Positions 8,243-16,768 of a DNA stretch of 64,000 nt are shown piece by piece. Origin of the DNA: Bacteroidales bacterium (GTDB lineage: Bacteria; Bacteroidota; Bacteroidia; Bacteroidales; WCHB1-69); contig JAKSMG010000001.1 in NCBI GenBank assembly GCA_024400755.1, forward strand, positions 1 to 64,000. Direction: 5' to 3'. Positions within the stretch are counted from its first letter, which is position 1, and every line of letters begins with the position of its first letter. The notes below the pieces were generated by a model. It searched no databases and was not told the DNA's origin. It saw only the letters and a program-made list of their open reading frames with translations. The position numbers were made by a program, and so were the translations under genes.

Positions 8243-9055
8243 TCATTTCAACATTTTCTTGCTACCGACATCTTCCAGCACGCTCATTTGCTGAATGGCT
8301 ATTTGATTGAGTTTTATCAATCGCTCACGTTGCGGGAGGTTGTCGTTGATAAATACGGCGTTGAGATTTTCCATATTCGAAAGGCAAATCAGTTGGTTTA
8401 TTGTGGCGTAGTCGCGAATATTCCCTTTCACGTCGGGATTTGCTTCACGCCACTCTTTTGCAGTCACCCCGAAAAGAGCCACGTTCAAGACATCGGCTTC
8501 GTTTGCATAAATCATTGATGCTTGTTGCGGCGTAATTTCCTTCGGAATGAGATTTTTCTTAATTGCGTCGGTGTGAATGTGGTAATTCAGCTTTGCCAAT
8601 TCGCGCTTTACCGACCAACCAAGTTGTTTTTGCTCTTCCTCTTTTAGGCGTTGAAATTCCTTGGCAACGTACAATTCAAATTCAACCGAAATCCAACTTG
8701 CAAATTTGAAAGCAATATCTTTGTGTGCATACGTACCGCCATAACGCCCGGATTTACTTATAATTCCAATGGCATTTGTAGTTTCAATCCATTTCTTAGG
8801 CGACATAGTGAAAGCATTTAATCCAGCTTCTTTTCTAAACCTATCGAATTCGATAGGTTTAAAATTTGGATTATACAAGGATTCCCAAATTCCAAGATAC
8901 TCAATGGTATTACGATTTCGCATCCAATTGCATACGACGATAAATGTGTCATCTGTTTTGAACTTTGCAATATCCGTCAATGAAATGTAATCATTTTCAT
9001 TGATTTGCAAGATTGTGATGTCTGTGTCCTGTACGATAATTTTTGCCATACTCAC
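8243..9055 (-). CDS. KilA-N domain protein
   Basis: A 270-residue protein with an N-terminal KilA-N domain (about 10-130). The phrases DYISLTDIAKFK, WMRNRNTIEYLGIWE, TMSPKKWIETTNAIGI and GTYAHKDIAFKFASWISVEFELYVAKEF are characteristic. The domain is a DNA-binding fold common in phages and large DNA viruses. The C-terminal half is helical (HTDAIKKNLIP, MIYANEADVLNVALFG) and resembles a region found in other island-borne KilA-N proteins. It starts with MSM, so the exact start could be six bases later. A TACTTTTG box lies 20 bases upstream. It may regulate the island or act as a phage-derived anti-phage factor; the sequence does not say which. Confidence 0.85.
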   Translation of the reverse strand: MSMAKIIVQDTDITILQINENDYISLTDIAKFKTDDTFIVVCNWMRNRNTIEYLGIWESLYNPNFKPIEFDRFRKEAGLNAFTMSPKKWIETTNAIGIISKSGRYGGTYAHKDIAFKFASWISVEFELYVAKEFQRLKEEEQKQLGWSVKRELAKLNYHIHTDAIKKNLIPKEITPQQASMIYANEADVLNVALFGVTAKEWREANPDVKGNIRDYATINQLICLSNMENLNAVFINDNLPQRERLIKLNQIAIQQMSVLEDVGSKKMLK

Positions 9056-9073
9056 AACGCTTTATTAACTTTG

Positions 9074-9081
9074 CAAAAGTA
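9074..9081 (-). promoter_or_regulatory. -7 box of the KilA-N gene
   Basis: TACTTTTG on the minus strand fits TAnnTTTG and lies 19 bases before the KilA-N start, in the gap after hsdR. It suggests that the genes from KilA-N onward can be expressed apart from the restriction-modification core. Confidence 0.5.
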
Positions 9082-9147
9082 CCATTTATATTTCAACGCG
9101 GCGGCTGCTTTGATGTTTTTTTCAAATCACCATAAATCGTTCCTTAT

Positions 9148-12100
9148 TTAGTTGATGCTGTAAAACTTAATCATCGCGTTCATCAGTTCGTTGGTCAGCT
9201 CGTCGTTGTCTGCCAAATCGAGGTGCAGCGGGGCGTATTTGTCGCTGACGGAGAGCAGTTGCAAATCGAATTTGAAACGGTTGACATCCTGGAATATTTC
9301 CTGCCAGCCGAGATAGATTTTGGCTTTGAGCTGATGCGTGAATTCTGTGACAAATTCCTTGGCCAACGGCTTGTCGATTCCGCAGAAACGGTTGGTAAGG
9401 ATGGTGAACAGCTCGAAAGAACCCTTGTCGTCAAAGCCCATCCGCTGGGGCAGCGATGCCACATCGTCGATTTCGGCATATAAGGCGGACAGTTTCAGCA
9501 GAATGTCTTCAATGGCCTGACTTTCTTCGCGTTTCTGGCGAATCAACTCATCCAACCGCTGCTGAAATTCCACATACACGGCGCTGTTGTTTTCGTTCAG
9601 CCGGATGACGGTTTCAATATCGCGGATGATTTTTTCCGCCTTGTCCTCAGGAGAAAGTTTCGTCTCTTTCAGCTTTTTCAGATAATCGCTGTCGATGGCG
9701 ATTTCGGGCAGATGCCCTTTGAAATTCAGCAGTTTGGCGGATTCGCGAATCAGCTCGCGCGTTTTCATCGCATAGATGTCTGCTTCAAACAACGTGCGTT
9801 TGAACTCTTCCAGATACAATTCGTAGATGGTAAGCAGCCACAGATAACGCTCGCGGTAGGGACGGATGACCGGATTGGGCGAAATGGCTTCCCACAGCTG
9901 CACGGTGTTGTGGAAGGCATTTTCGAACTTGCCTTGGTCGATGCCGCTCAGCACGCGGAGCAACGCAATAGTGCATTCGTAGCTGTCTTCGAGTTTCACT
10001 TCCGAAAAATAGCTCATCGCTTTTTCCAGCACGGCGGGGAAGGTCTTCGCCAACGAATCCACATCCTGAAATTCGCCTATGTCCTCAGGGTCATAATTCA
10101 AAGCCTCCTTGTAGTTTTGGAACACACCTACATAATCGACCACGCGCCCGAATTCCTTCGACAGTTTCGATACTTTGTCGTCGTAAGGGCGGTTGGTGCG
10201 GGCAATGGCCTGCAAAAGGTTGTGGTCGCGCAGCGGACTGTCCAAATACATGGTCTGCTCAATGGGTGCGTCAAAGCCGGTGAGCAGCATATTGCAGACA
10301 ATGAAGATTTTAAGGTTGTTGCCATTCGCTTTTTCCTCCTCGGTAATGCGGCGTTTGAATTGCTTGACGTATGTACGGCGCGTTTCGTCGTCCAAATAGA
10401 AGGGACTGAACATTTCAAAACGCTCGGAAGTGTCGTATTGTCCCGTGGAGAAAATAATCTGTATTTCGGACTTGTCAAAATATTTCAGCAACTCATTGTA
10501 ATAGAGCACGCAGGCCTCTTTGTCGCAGGCCACCACCTGGGCCTTGTAGCCCTGTGGTTCCAGCTGTGCACGGTAATCATCGGCGATGTCTTTGGCAATC
10601 ACCGCAATACGGTCGGGATGTTTCAAGAAGGTTTTCCAGGGCTGCACTCTTTGCTCCACTTGACGTTTCTGGTCGTCATCTAAGTCGGCGGTGATTTCGG
10701 CATAGCCGGCAGCTAATTTTTCCTTGTCGAGCTGCCATTCCATCGGGCCGAAGGTGTAAAGCACGGGCTTGATGGCACCGTCGTCGATGGCGTCCTGTAT
10801 GCTGTATTTGTCCAAGTATTTCTCAAATGTGTTTTCTTTTCGGATGCCAAACTCCTGATGCGTTTTCGGCACCGGCGTGCCGGTGAAGGCAAATCGGCTG
10901 GCGTTGGGCAACACGGCACGGAGTTCCATCTGGAAGTCGCCGTATTCGGTGCGGTGTGCCTCGTCAATCAGCACGACGACATTGGCGCGGTTGTCGCAGA
11001 TGTCGCCTAACTCGCGGAATTTCTGGATGGTGCAGACGAACACGCCCGCCGGTTTATTTTTGATAATGGCTTTCAAATCGCCGATGTTGGCCACGGGGCG
11101 CACATTCGGGAAGTGGCAGTCGTCGAAAGTGCCGCCCAGTTGCTCGCGCAGTTCCTTGCGGTCGAGGATGATGAAGACCGTCGGGTCGTGCAGCTTGTCG
11201 GAAGTGCGCAGTTTGCCGGCGGTGTATATCATGGTCAGACTTTTGCCCGAACCCTGCGTATGCCAGATGACGCCGGTCTTGTTTTCGGTATTCTCCACAC
11301 GCTCCACAATCTTGTTGGCCGCGCGAAGCTGCTGATAGCGTGCCACTTTCTTGATGATGGCGTTGCTTTCGTTGCTGCGTTCAAATACGATGAAATTTTG
11401 GAGGATGTCCAACACGCGGGCGGGCTGCAGCAGACCGATGATGGAGAGTTTCATCTTTTCCAGCACCTCGCCGTTGGGCAGGCGTTCCACGTTGAAATGC
11501 CACAGTCCGTCGGTTTCGTCCTGATAGGTTTGGCAAAGATTGTTGTCGGGTGCCAGAATGGGATTCTCCTGCGTGGTGTCGAGGATGGTGTCTTTCCACT
11601 CGTTGAAATAGGAGGCGGAAGCACCGGGGATGCCGTATTTGGCGATGCGTCCGTTGCAGGCCACGCCGAAGAGGTGGCACATAAACAGGTTGTCGGCACG
11701 CTGGGCGTAGGTGGAAAACTGCCGCACGCCTTCGAGCCAGTTGGTGCCGCGCTTGGCGCATTGCTTGGCCTCGATGGGCACTAACGGGATGCCGTTGACC
11801 AGCAGCACGATGTCGGTGCGCACCTCGAAAGCCGACCGCACGGTGTATTGGTTGGTGACGATGAAGCTGTTGTTCCGGATATGCTGAAAATCCACAAAGC
11901 GGACGGTGATGTCGCCGAGCCGGGCATCGGTGACATTGGCCCCCGAGACCAATAGGTTGAGAAACTTTTCGTTGCCCTCGATGGGCACGGGATTCTTGAT
12001 TTGGTTGAGCAGAATGCCCATTGCATTATCGCGTGCGGTTGGCGAAACGCCGGGATTCAGCTCCGCGACCTTCTCACGCAAAATCTTCTCCACCACGGGA

Positions 12101-12219
12101 TTCCCCAACGGACGGCTGTAGGCCTTCATCTCCTCGGGCGTGCGCAGCTCCCAGCCCATCTGGCTGAGCCATTGCGTCACTTGTTGCTCTACGGGTTTCA
12201 GTTCGGAAAGTTTGGACAT
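9148..12219 (-). CDS. hsdR: Type I restriction enzyme, R subunit
   Basis: The 1023-residue protein has an N-terminal PD-(D/E)xK nuclease (TDIVLLVNGIPLVPIEAK, about 135-155). A superfamily 2 motor follows, with Walker A in WHTQGSGKSLTMIY (near 320), DEAH box LIDEAHRTEYGDFQ (near 415), FTGTP, and MLLTGFDAP/QAIARTNRP. The C-terminal third is helical and contacts HsdM/HsdS. It pumps unmodified DNA and cuts it at a distance. It is separated from hsdS by a 3.1-kb insert encoding a NACHT NTPase and a RelA/SpoT-fold protein. Pieces of its 5' end recur at 7495-7532 and 12269-12316. It appears complete. Confidence 0.95.
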   Translation of the reverse strand: MSKLSELKPVEQQVTQWLSQMGWELRTPEEMKAYSRPLGNPVVEKILREKVAELNPGVSPTARDNAMGILLNQIKNPVPIEGNEKFLNLLVSGANVTDARLGDITVRFVDFQHIRNNSFIVTNQYTVRSAFEVRTDIVLLVNGIPLVPIEAKQCAKRGTNWLEGVRQFSTYAQRADNLFMCHLFGVACNGRIAKYGIPGASASYFNEWKDTILDTTQENPILAPDNNLCQTYQDETDGLWHFNVERLPNGEVLEKMKLSIIGLLQPARVLDILQNFIVFERSNESNAIIKKVARYQQLRAANKIVERVENTENKTGVIWHTQGSGKSLTMIYTAGKLRTSDKLHDPTVFIILDRKELREQLGGTFDDCHFPNVRPVANIGDLKAIIKNKPAGVFVCTIQKFRELGDICDNRANVVVLIDEAHRTEYGDFQMELRAVLPNASRFAFTGTPVPKTHQEFGIRKENTFEKYLDKYSIQDAIDDGAIKPVLYTFGPMEWQLDKEKLAAGYAEITADLDDDQKRQVEQRVQPWKTFLKHPDRIAVIAKDIADDYRAQLEPQGYKAQVVACDKEACVLYYNELLKYFDKSEIQIIFSTGQYDTSERFEMFSPFYLDDETRRTYVKQFKRRITEEEKANGNNLKIFIVCNMLLTGFDAPIEQTMYLDSPLRDHNLLQAIARTNRPYDDKVSKLSKEFGRVVDYVGVFQNYKEALNYDPEDIGEFQDVDSLAKTFPAVLEKAMSYFSEVKLEDSYECTIALLRVLSGIDQGKFENAFHNTVQLWEAISPNPVIRPYRERYLWLLTIYELYLEEFKRTLFEADIYAMKTRELIRESAKLLNFKGHLPEIAIDSDYLKKLKETKLSPEDKAEKIIRDIETVIRLNENNSAVYVEFQQRLDELIRQKREESQAIEDILLKLSALYAEIDDVASLPQRMGFDDKGSFELFTILTNRFCGIDKPLAKEFVTEFTHQLKAKIYLGWQEIFQDVNRFKFDLQLLSVSDKYAPLHLDLADNDELTNELMNAMIKFYSIN

Positions 12220-12268
12220 GACAATTATTGGTTTATAATGATTTGTTTTGTGAAAAAATCAAATTTTT

Positions 12269-12316
12269 CATTTTTTCGGGCGCGTGCAATTCCTTGTACA
12301 TCTGACTGAGTCATTG
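12269..12316 (-). pseudogene. Degenerate copy of the hsdR 5' end
   Basis: The minus strand encodes LSQMYKELHAPEKM, a diverged copy of hsdR residues 18-31 (LSQMGWELRTPEEM), interrupted by a stop just upstream. It lies in the gap between the RelA/SpoT-like gene and hsdR. It is probably a scar of the event that put the two-gene cassette in front of hsdR. Confidence 0.7.
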
Positions 12317-12361
12317 ATGCGTTTTTTTAACTATAAGTTTAATGAGAATGGTTTGAAATAA

Positions 12362-13264
12362 TTATGGTGTTTTTAGCAAGTCGTTCATCTCTTTTGTAAA
12401 TCTTTGAGGCTCCATAGAAATTATTTTTTCATCTTTCGGTCCAAGCCTATTTAGTAAAAATAATATGGTGTCGTATGTTAATGGCATATCAAATTCTGAA
12501 TTTAGAATCCATTTTAAGACTTTACTTCTACTTGTTTTATATAATAATCGAGCAGTATTATGATTTTCCTTAGAAGAAACATATTGTAAAAGTTCCTGTG
12601 ACAAAAAAGATGCATCATCAACTTTAAAACGGATTCTCATTTTCTGTCTCAAAACAGAATTCCAATTATTGTTTTTATAGTGGCTATGAGCTAAATTATC
12701 AAATATTGATAACATAGACCATTCACTCGTTTCTAATGTTGCAAAAACTCCATTTAGTAGTCGACCGTATTGCCTGTAGTCTGTCCAATCATCATTGTGT
12801 TTATATCGCAAATCATGGTCAACTTCATGCCATCCCTCTGACAAAACAGTTCTGATTTGAATTTCATAAGTACTGTCAATATAATCTGAAAATTGAGCAT
12901 AGTTCTTTTTTATTAGATTAAAATCAGCAATTGAACTCTCAGGTAATTTCATTACCATATTTAGAACTTGAGGGCAAAACTTTTCAATACTTGGATTGTT
13001 AATTGATTCATTATCAAAATGTCTGTCATTTTTCAAAAAATCATAGAGCAACTCCTTGTCATCGCTAAAATACAAAGTGATGCGTACTCCGAACAAATCT
13101 TGCATTTTTTTGTTTTGATCTATGTAATTTTTGTGAGTAAATTTTTTTTCAATCGATTCAATTGATTTGACCCTTCCAAAAATTCTGAACATAATTCCAC
13201 ATCTATTCAAAGTTTTTTCCAAATCGTTCTCTATCCGTCTTAAAATGATTTCTTCTCCGTTCAT
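12362..13264 (-). CDS. RelA/SpoT-fold nucleotidyltransferase-like protein
   Basis: The 300-residue protein shows the alarmone synthetase landmarks GRVKSIESIEKKF (residues 30-42), MQDLFGVRITLYF (54-66) and YEIQIRTVLSEGWHEVDHDLRYK (133-155). The usual YxSxH segment between the last two cannot be found; residues 92-112 read IEKFCPQVLNMVMKLPES instead. It could therefore be a toxin-type variant (toxic small alarmone synthetases make ppApp or modify tRNA) or inactive. The helical C-terminal half (about 175-300) is unassigned. Its ATG overlaps the NACHT gene stop (ATGA), which implies translational coupling. It is AT-rich compared with hsdR and hsdM. A role as the effector of the NACHT protein is inference. 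Confidence 0.75.
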   Translation of the reverse strand: MNGEEIILRRIENDLEKTLNRCGIMFRIFGRVKSIESIEKKFTHKNYIDQNKKMQDLFGVRITLYFSDDKELLYDFLKNDRHFDNESINNPSIEKFCPQVLNMVMKLPESSIADFNLIKKNYAQFSDYIDSTYEIQIRTVLSEGWHEVDHDLRYKHNDDWTDYRQYGRLLNGVFATLETSEWSMLSIFDNLAHSHYKNNNWNSVLRQKMRIRFKVDDASFLSQELLQYVSSKENHNTARLLYKTSRSKVLKWILNSEFDMPLTYDTILFLLNRLGPKDEKIISMEPQRFTKEMNDLLKTP

Positions 13265-15357
13265 TTGCTAATGTATTTATTATAAAAACCGATTCCGTCT
13301 TTTGAAATATATGTGTTATTACCATTAATAATGATATAACCATTGTTTTCTAATTTGTGTAATACTTTTGTTAAATTATTGATTGTCAATTCGTTCCTTA
13401 AAGATGTTATTGTTTTCATGCGCGGTGTTTTCCCGTCAACTTTAAAATATTTACTTAACACTATTTTTTCATCATCATTTTCACATTCTTCAGTGACAGA
13501 ATTGTCTGATAAAAAAAATGTATTTATAAAATTGGAATCATAGTCTTTGCACCCGAAACAATAATTAGAATTGCCAGAATTATTACTACAATTGCATTCC
13601 TTAAACTTGCATCCAATAAAGCCACAATTTTCAAAAACACCCTGTCCAAAAGAACATTTTGAGAATGTAATGTCTGTAAAAATTACTGTGTCAAAATTGC
13701 AATCATCAAATTTAACATCATAAAATTCAATAGAATTCAAATTAGTATTATTAAAATTTCCATTGATTTTGTTTCTCAATAATGCATCAAAGTTGATTTG
13801 AGAAAATATTGAAAAATCAGTTCTAATAGGGCTGAGTATGTTATGCAATTTGATTTTATCTGAAGATTTTGCGTATCTAAAAGCATATATTATTTTTTCA
13901 AAAATATTCTCTGAACGAATAGTTTCTCGAAGCAGACATGCTGCATCCTCTAGAATTGATTTACCCAAAAGAACACCAAAAATGAATTCATTAATAAAGC
14001 CAATGTAATCTCTATTTCCAATTCTGTCAAGAAGTGCATGATTTGTTAAAGTATCAGCCAATTCTTCAAAAGAAGGTTTTTGAGAAGATATTGCTCTGTA
14101 ATATGACAATTTGCTTTTATTTCTATCAATCAATAAATCTTTGACAAAAGCTCGTGATTCTGCCGTAATATCAAATTCAGCAAATGATTTTGCAAGATTC
14201 TGAAAAATTTTCATTTGATCTTGATACGGAATTACAAGTTGCTGTCGTTCTTGTTCTCGGTTTAACAAAAATTCAAAATATTTGTCTACGATTGTATCAG
14301 GCTCGCGACTTATTGATTTTAATGTGTTATTGTCGATGTTCCTTAAATATGTTAGTAAAACAGGATTGGTTATATTGTCAAGCGGAACATTATTTGTATT
14401 GAGAATATCGATTTGTTCAGAAGTTAACCAGTGTAAAATTTGTGGCTTTTCCAATTGAAATCTTACAACGTTAAAAGCACTTTCATAAGAATCAACCCAT
14501 TCATTAAATTGATCTCCAGAAAAAATAGCTGTTTTTCTAGATGTTATCACTATCTTGGCATTATCTGACAGTAAATCTCCAATAGTAGATAGCATTGTCT
14601 CAACTTCTTCAAAATCAGAAGTCGATATCTTTCTTCCAGTATCAATGTTTTTTGATAATAGTTCATCAAAGCCATCAATCAACAAAGGAATTTTCCCCCT
14701 TTTGATGTTGTGTATTACTAAATCTGTATTAATGCCGGCATTAAATTCATCTTCTATTTCAGACATTAATACATAACGAAATTCCTTGGCATTTCTGTTA
14801 TTGGATAATTCGGCAAATAATGGTTTGGTGTTCGTAGTTATGGGCTCTAAAGACTTATATATTTCAAAAGCCGTACAAGTTTTCCCAAAACCGGCGGCAG
14901 CTTCAATAATCATTAGATAAGCACCGTCTTTTGCGAAAATACTATTAATATCATTTACAATATTAACTCCATTTTGGACTTCATTACTATCAATAATACT
15001 ATATGGGACATTGATATACTCATACGCTACTCCAAGATTTCCATATGGTTTTACCTGCATAGAGGCGAAGTCATTGTATCGTTTTTTTATTCGATTGGAA
15101 GTAAGTGTTGTCTTAAAAAAGCCATCAAATAAATATTTTTCGGCATCTTCAATGGCATTAAAATGATGAAATTTGGCAGCATAACCCAATTTTGAATACT
15201 CTGACACTATATCTGAGCAATCATATTCTTGCAATGCTACTATTTCTGCACCGTAATACATTCCCTGGTGCAAAAGGTAAACCCTGTATTGTTCGCATTT
15301 TTCTTTTAGCTCATAACCGTATTGATCAAAAACAGAATCTAAAATTTTTGTGTCCAT
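13261..15357 (-). CDS. NACHT-type STAND NTPase with pentapeptide-like region
   Basis: The 698-residue protein has Walker A EAAAGFGKT (152-160), a NACHT-style Walker B LLIDGFDELL (225-234) and sensor ITSR (271-274), so it is a STAND P-loop NTPase. Residues 1-120 are an unassigned N-terminal domain (GAEIVALQEYDCSDI, EKYLFDGFF). About 520-600 carry pentapeptide-like repeats (FDDCNFDTVIFTDITF, FENCGFIGCKFKEC). The last 55 residues look like a winged helix. Bacterial NACHT proteins act in anti-phage defence by sensing an invader through the C-terminal part and triggering an N-terminal or partner effector. It sits between hsdS and hsdR and is coupled to the RelA/SpoT-fold gene. Confidence 0.85.
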   Translation of the reverse strand: MDTKILDSVFDQYGYELKEKCEQYRVYLLHQGMYYGAEIVALQEYDCSDIVSEYSKLGYAAKFHHFNAIEDAEKYLFDGFFKTTLTSNRIKKRYNDFASMQVKPYGNLGVAYEYINVPYSIIDSNEVQNGVNIVNDINSIFAKDGAYLMIIEAAAGFGKTCTAFEIYKSLEPITTNTKPLFAELSNNRNAKEFRYVLMSEIEDEFNAGINTDLVIHNIKRGKIPLLIDGFDELLSKNIDTGRKISTSDFEEVETMLSTIGDLLSDNAKIVITSRKTAIFSGDQFNEWVDSYESAFNVVRFQLEKPQILHWLTSEQIDILNTNNVPLDNITNPVLLTYLRNIDNNTLKSISREPDTIVDKYFEFLLNREQERQQLVIPYQDQMKIFQNLAKSFAEFDITAESRAFVKDLLIDRNKSKLSYYRAISSQKPSFEELADTLTNHALLDRIGNRDYIGFINEFIFGVLLGKSILEDAACLLRETIRSENIFEKIIYAFRYAKSSDKIKLHNILSPIRTDFSIFSQINFDALLRNKINGNFNNTNLNSIEFYDVKFDDCNFDTVIFTDITFSKCSFGQGVFENCGFIGCKFKECNCSNNSGNSNYCFGCKDYDSNFINTFFLSDNSVTEECENDDEKIVLSKYFKVDGKTPRMKTITSLRNELTINNLTKVLHKLENNGYIIINGNNTYISKDGIGFYNKYISK

Positions 15358-15360
15358 ATA

Positions 15361-15396
15361 GTTTTATTTATATTCGTTGTTTTATTTATATTCGTT
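15361..15396. repeat. Tandem 18-bp duplication before the NACHT gene
   Basis: GTTTTATTTATATTCGTT occurs twice head to tail (15361-15378, 15379-15396). It ends three bases before the NACHT start codon, so it forms the immediate leader of that gene. It may be a protein-binding site or a slippage-prone tract. Confidence 0.85.
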
Positions 15397-15451
15397 ATCA
15401 ATATTCGCATATTATTACATTGTCAAAATTCATGTATTTAGTGATATCATA

Positions 15452-16768
15452 CTATTTTTTGTTTTTATTGAAATCTACTTTCCCCTTCCCTATAAACCAA
15501 CATTTCACCCTCACTTTCCCCGTCAGCAGCTGCTGCATCAGCGACTTCTTCAGAGATTCGAGAGCGGTTATCTTTTCTTGTTTCTTGTTTATTTCTGAAT
15601 CAATTGTACTTAATTTGTTTGCAATTGCACATTGTTCTTGTTTGTCAATTGGTAAAATTATTCTATATTTTTGAAAAGTGCTTTTGTTGATTTGTGGCGT
15701 AGCGTTTACACCCGCAATTTCCTTGAAATGTGGCGTTTTGTATTGCATTAAATAATACAAAAATTCATTGTTGTTCATGTCATTAACGATAATTGCGTTG
15801 ATTTGCTGATTTGTACAAGATTCTGTTGATACGATGCCTATTTTTCCTATCGTTGAACCAATGCAGACAATTGCAATAGAACCTTTGGGTAAACGGTATG
15901 AGTAACCGATTCCTTTTTCGGTAACATAGCGTTCTGAATCAGTAATATATTTGCCATCTCCCAAGTCTCCTGGTGTAATAAACATAAAACCTTTGCTTAA
16001 AGAATTTGCAAATACATTAGATTGGGCTGTCGGAGGTGTTTTGCCCGTTTGAATATTGCCCACTTCCTTCAATTTCACGCTTTTCCACCCTTTCGGCACC
16101 AAGCCCATTTTTTCGTCTTCGTAGAATTCGGCGGCGGGGCGCAGCGTGCCGTCGGGCTTCATCTTGCCCGAAAGCAGGTTCTGCATCAACGATTTCTTTA
16201 CCCGCTCCAACTTGCTTATCGTTTCGCGGGTGCTCCGTATCGACTCATCTACCGTGGAAAGAATCTTCGCAATGGCGGTCTGCTCGGAAACAGAAACGGG
16301 ATATGTAATTTTTAAACTTTTAAAATCTCTTAAAGAAAGAGTATAACGAATGCCACTGCCTGACGCCCGTGTGACAAAATGCTTTTGAACTTTGTAAGTG
16401 TTTAGCAAATAAGACAAAAATAGTTTGTCAAACATATCTTTTTGATACAAACGACCTCTTATCAAATGATAACTATAAACACAATTAGGCATGTTTTCCA
16501 TTACCACTCCAGCATGTCCAATATCAATTGGCTTTTCAGAAGAAGGAGTGAAAAGTATATCACCTTCTAATAAATTAGCTTCTTTTATTTCACGAATTTT
16601 TGCTGTAACTTTCTGATAATCTTTTCTTTGCTTAATCTGCCAATTTTTATATACATCCATATAATTTATCAGAGAAACCATATCCTCATTCGTGGATAAT
16701 AGTTTATTGACCCCAGAACCTCTAAACCAAGCGATTTTGTCTAATAGAACTTCTTTCCAGCCTTCCAT
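15452..16768 (-). CDS. hsdS: Type I restriction-modification specificity subunit
   Basis: The 438-residue protein has two target-recognition domains separated by conserved helical spacers. Spacer 1 is SEQTAIAKILSTVDESIRSTRETISKLERVKKSLMQNLLSGK (near 165-205) and spacer 2 is KQEQCAIANKLSTIDSEINKKQEKITALESLKKSLMQQLLTGK at the end. It determines the DNA site read by HsdM and HsdR. The ATG overlaps the hsdM stop by one base (TGATG), and an exact GGAGG lies upstream inside hsdM, so translation is coupled. The recognition domains are more AT-rich than the spacer, as expected for exchanged specificity modules. Confidence 0.95.
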   Translation of the reverse strand: MEGWKEVLLDKIAWFRGSGVNKLLSTNEDMVSLINYMDVYKNWQIKQRKDYQKVTAKIREIKEANLLEGDILFTPSSEKPIDIGHAGVVMENMPNCVYSYHLIRGRLYQKDMFDKLFLSYLLNTYKVQKHFVTRASGSGIRYTLSLRDFKSLKITYPVSVSEQTAIAKILSTVDESIRSTRETISKLERVKKSLMQNLLSGKMKPDGTLRPAAEFYEDEKMGLVPKGWKSVKLKEVGNIQTGKTPPTAQSNVFANSLSKGFMFITPGDLGDGKYITDSERYVTEKGIGYSYRLPKGSIAIVCIGSTIGKIGIVSTESCTNQQINAIIVNDMNNNEFLYYLMQYKTPHFKEIAGVNATPQINKSTFQKYRIILPIDKQEQCAIANKLSTIDSEINKKQEKITALESLKKSLMQQLLTGKVRVKCWFIGKGKVDFNKNKK

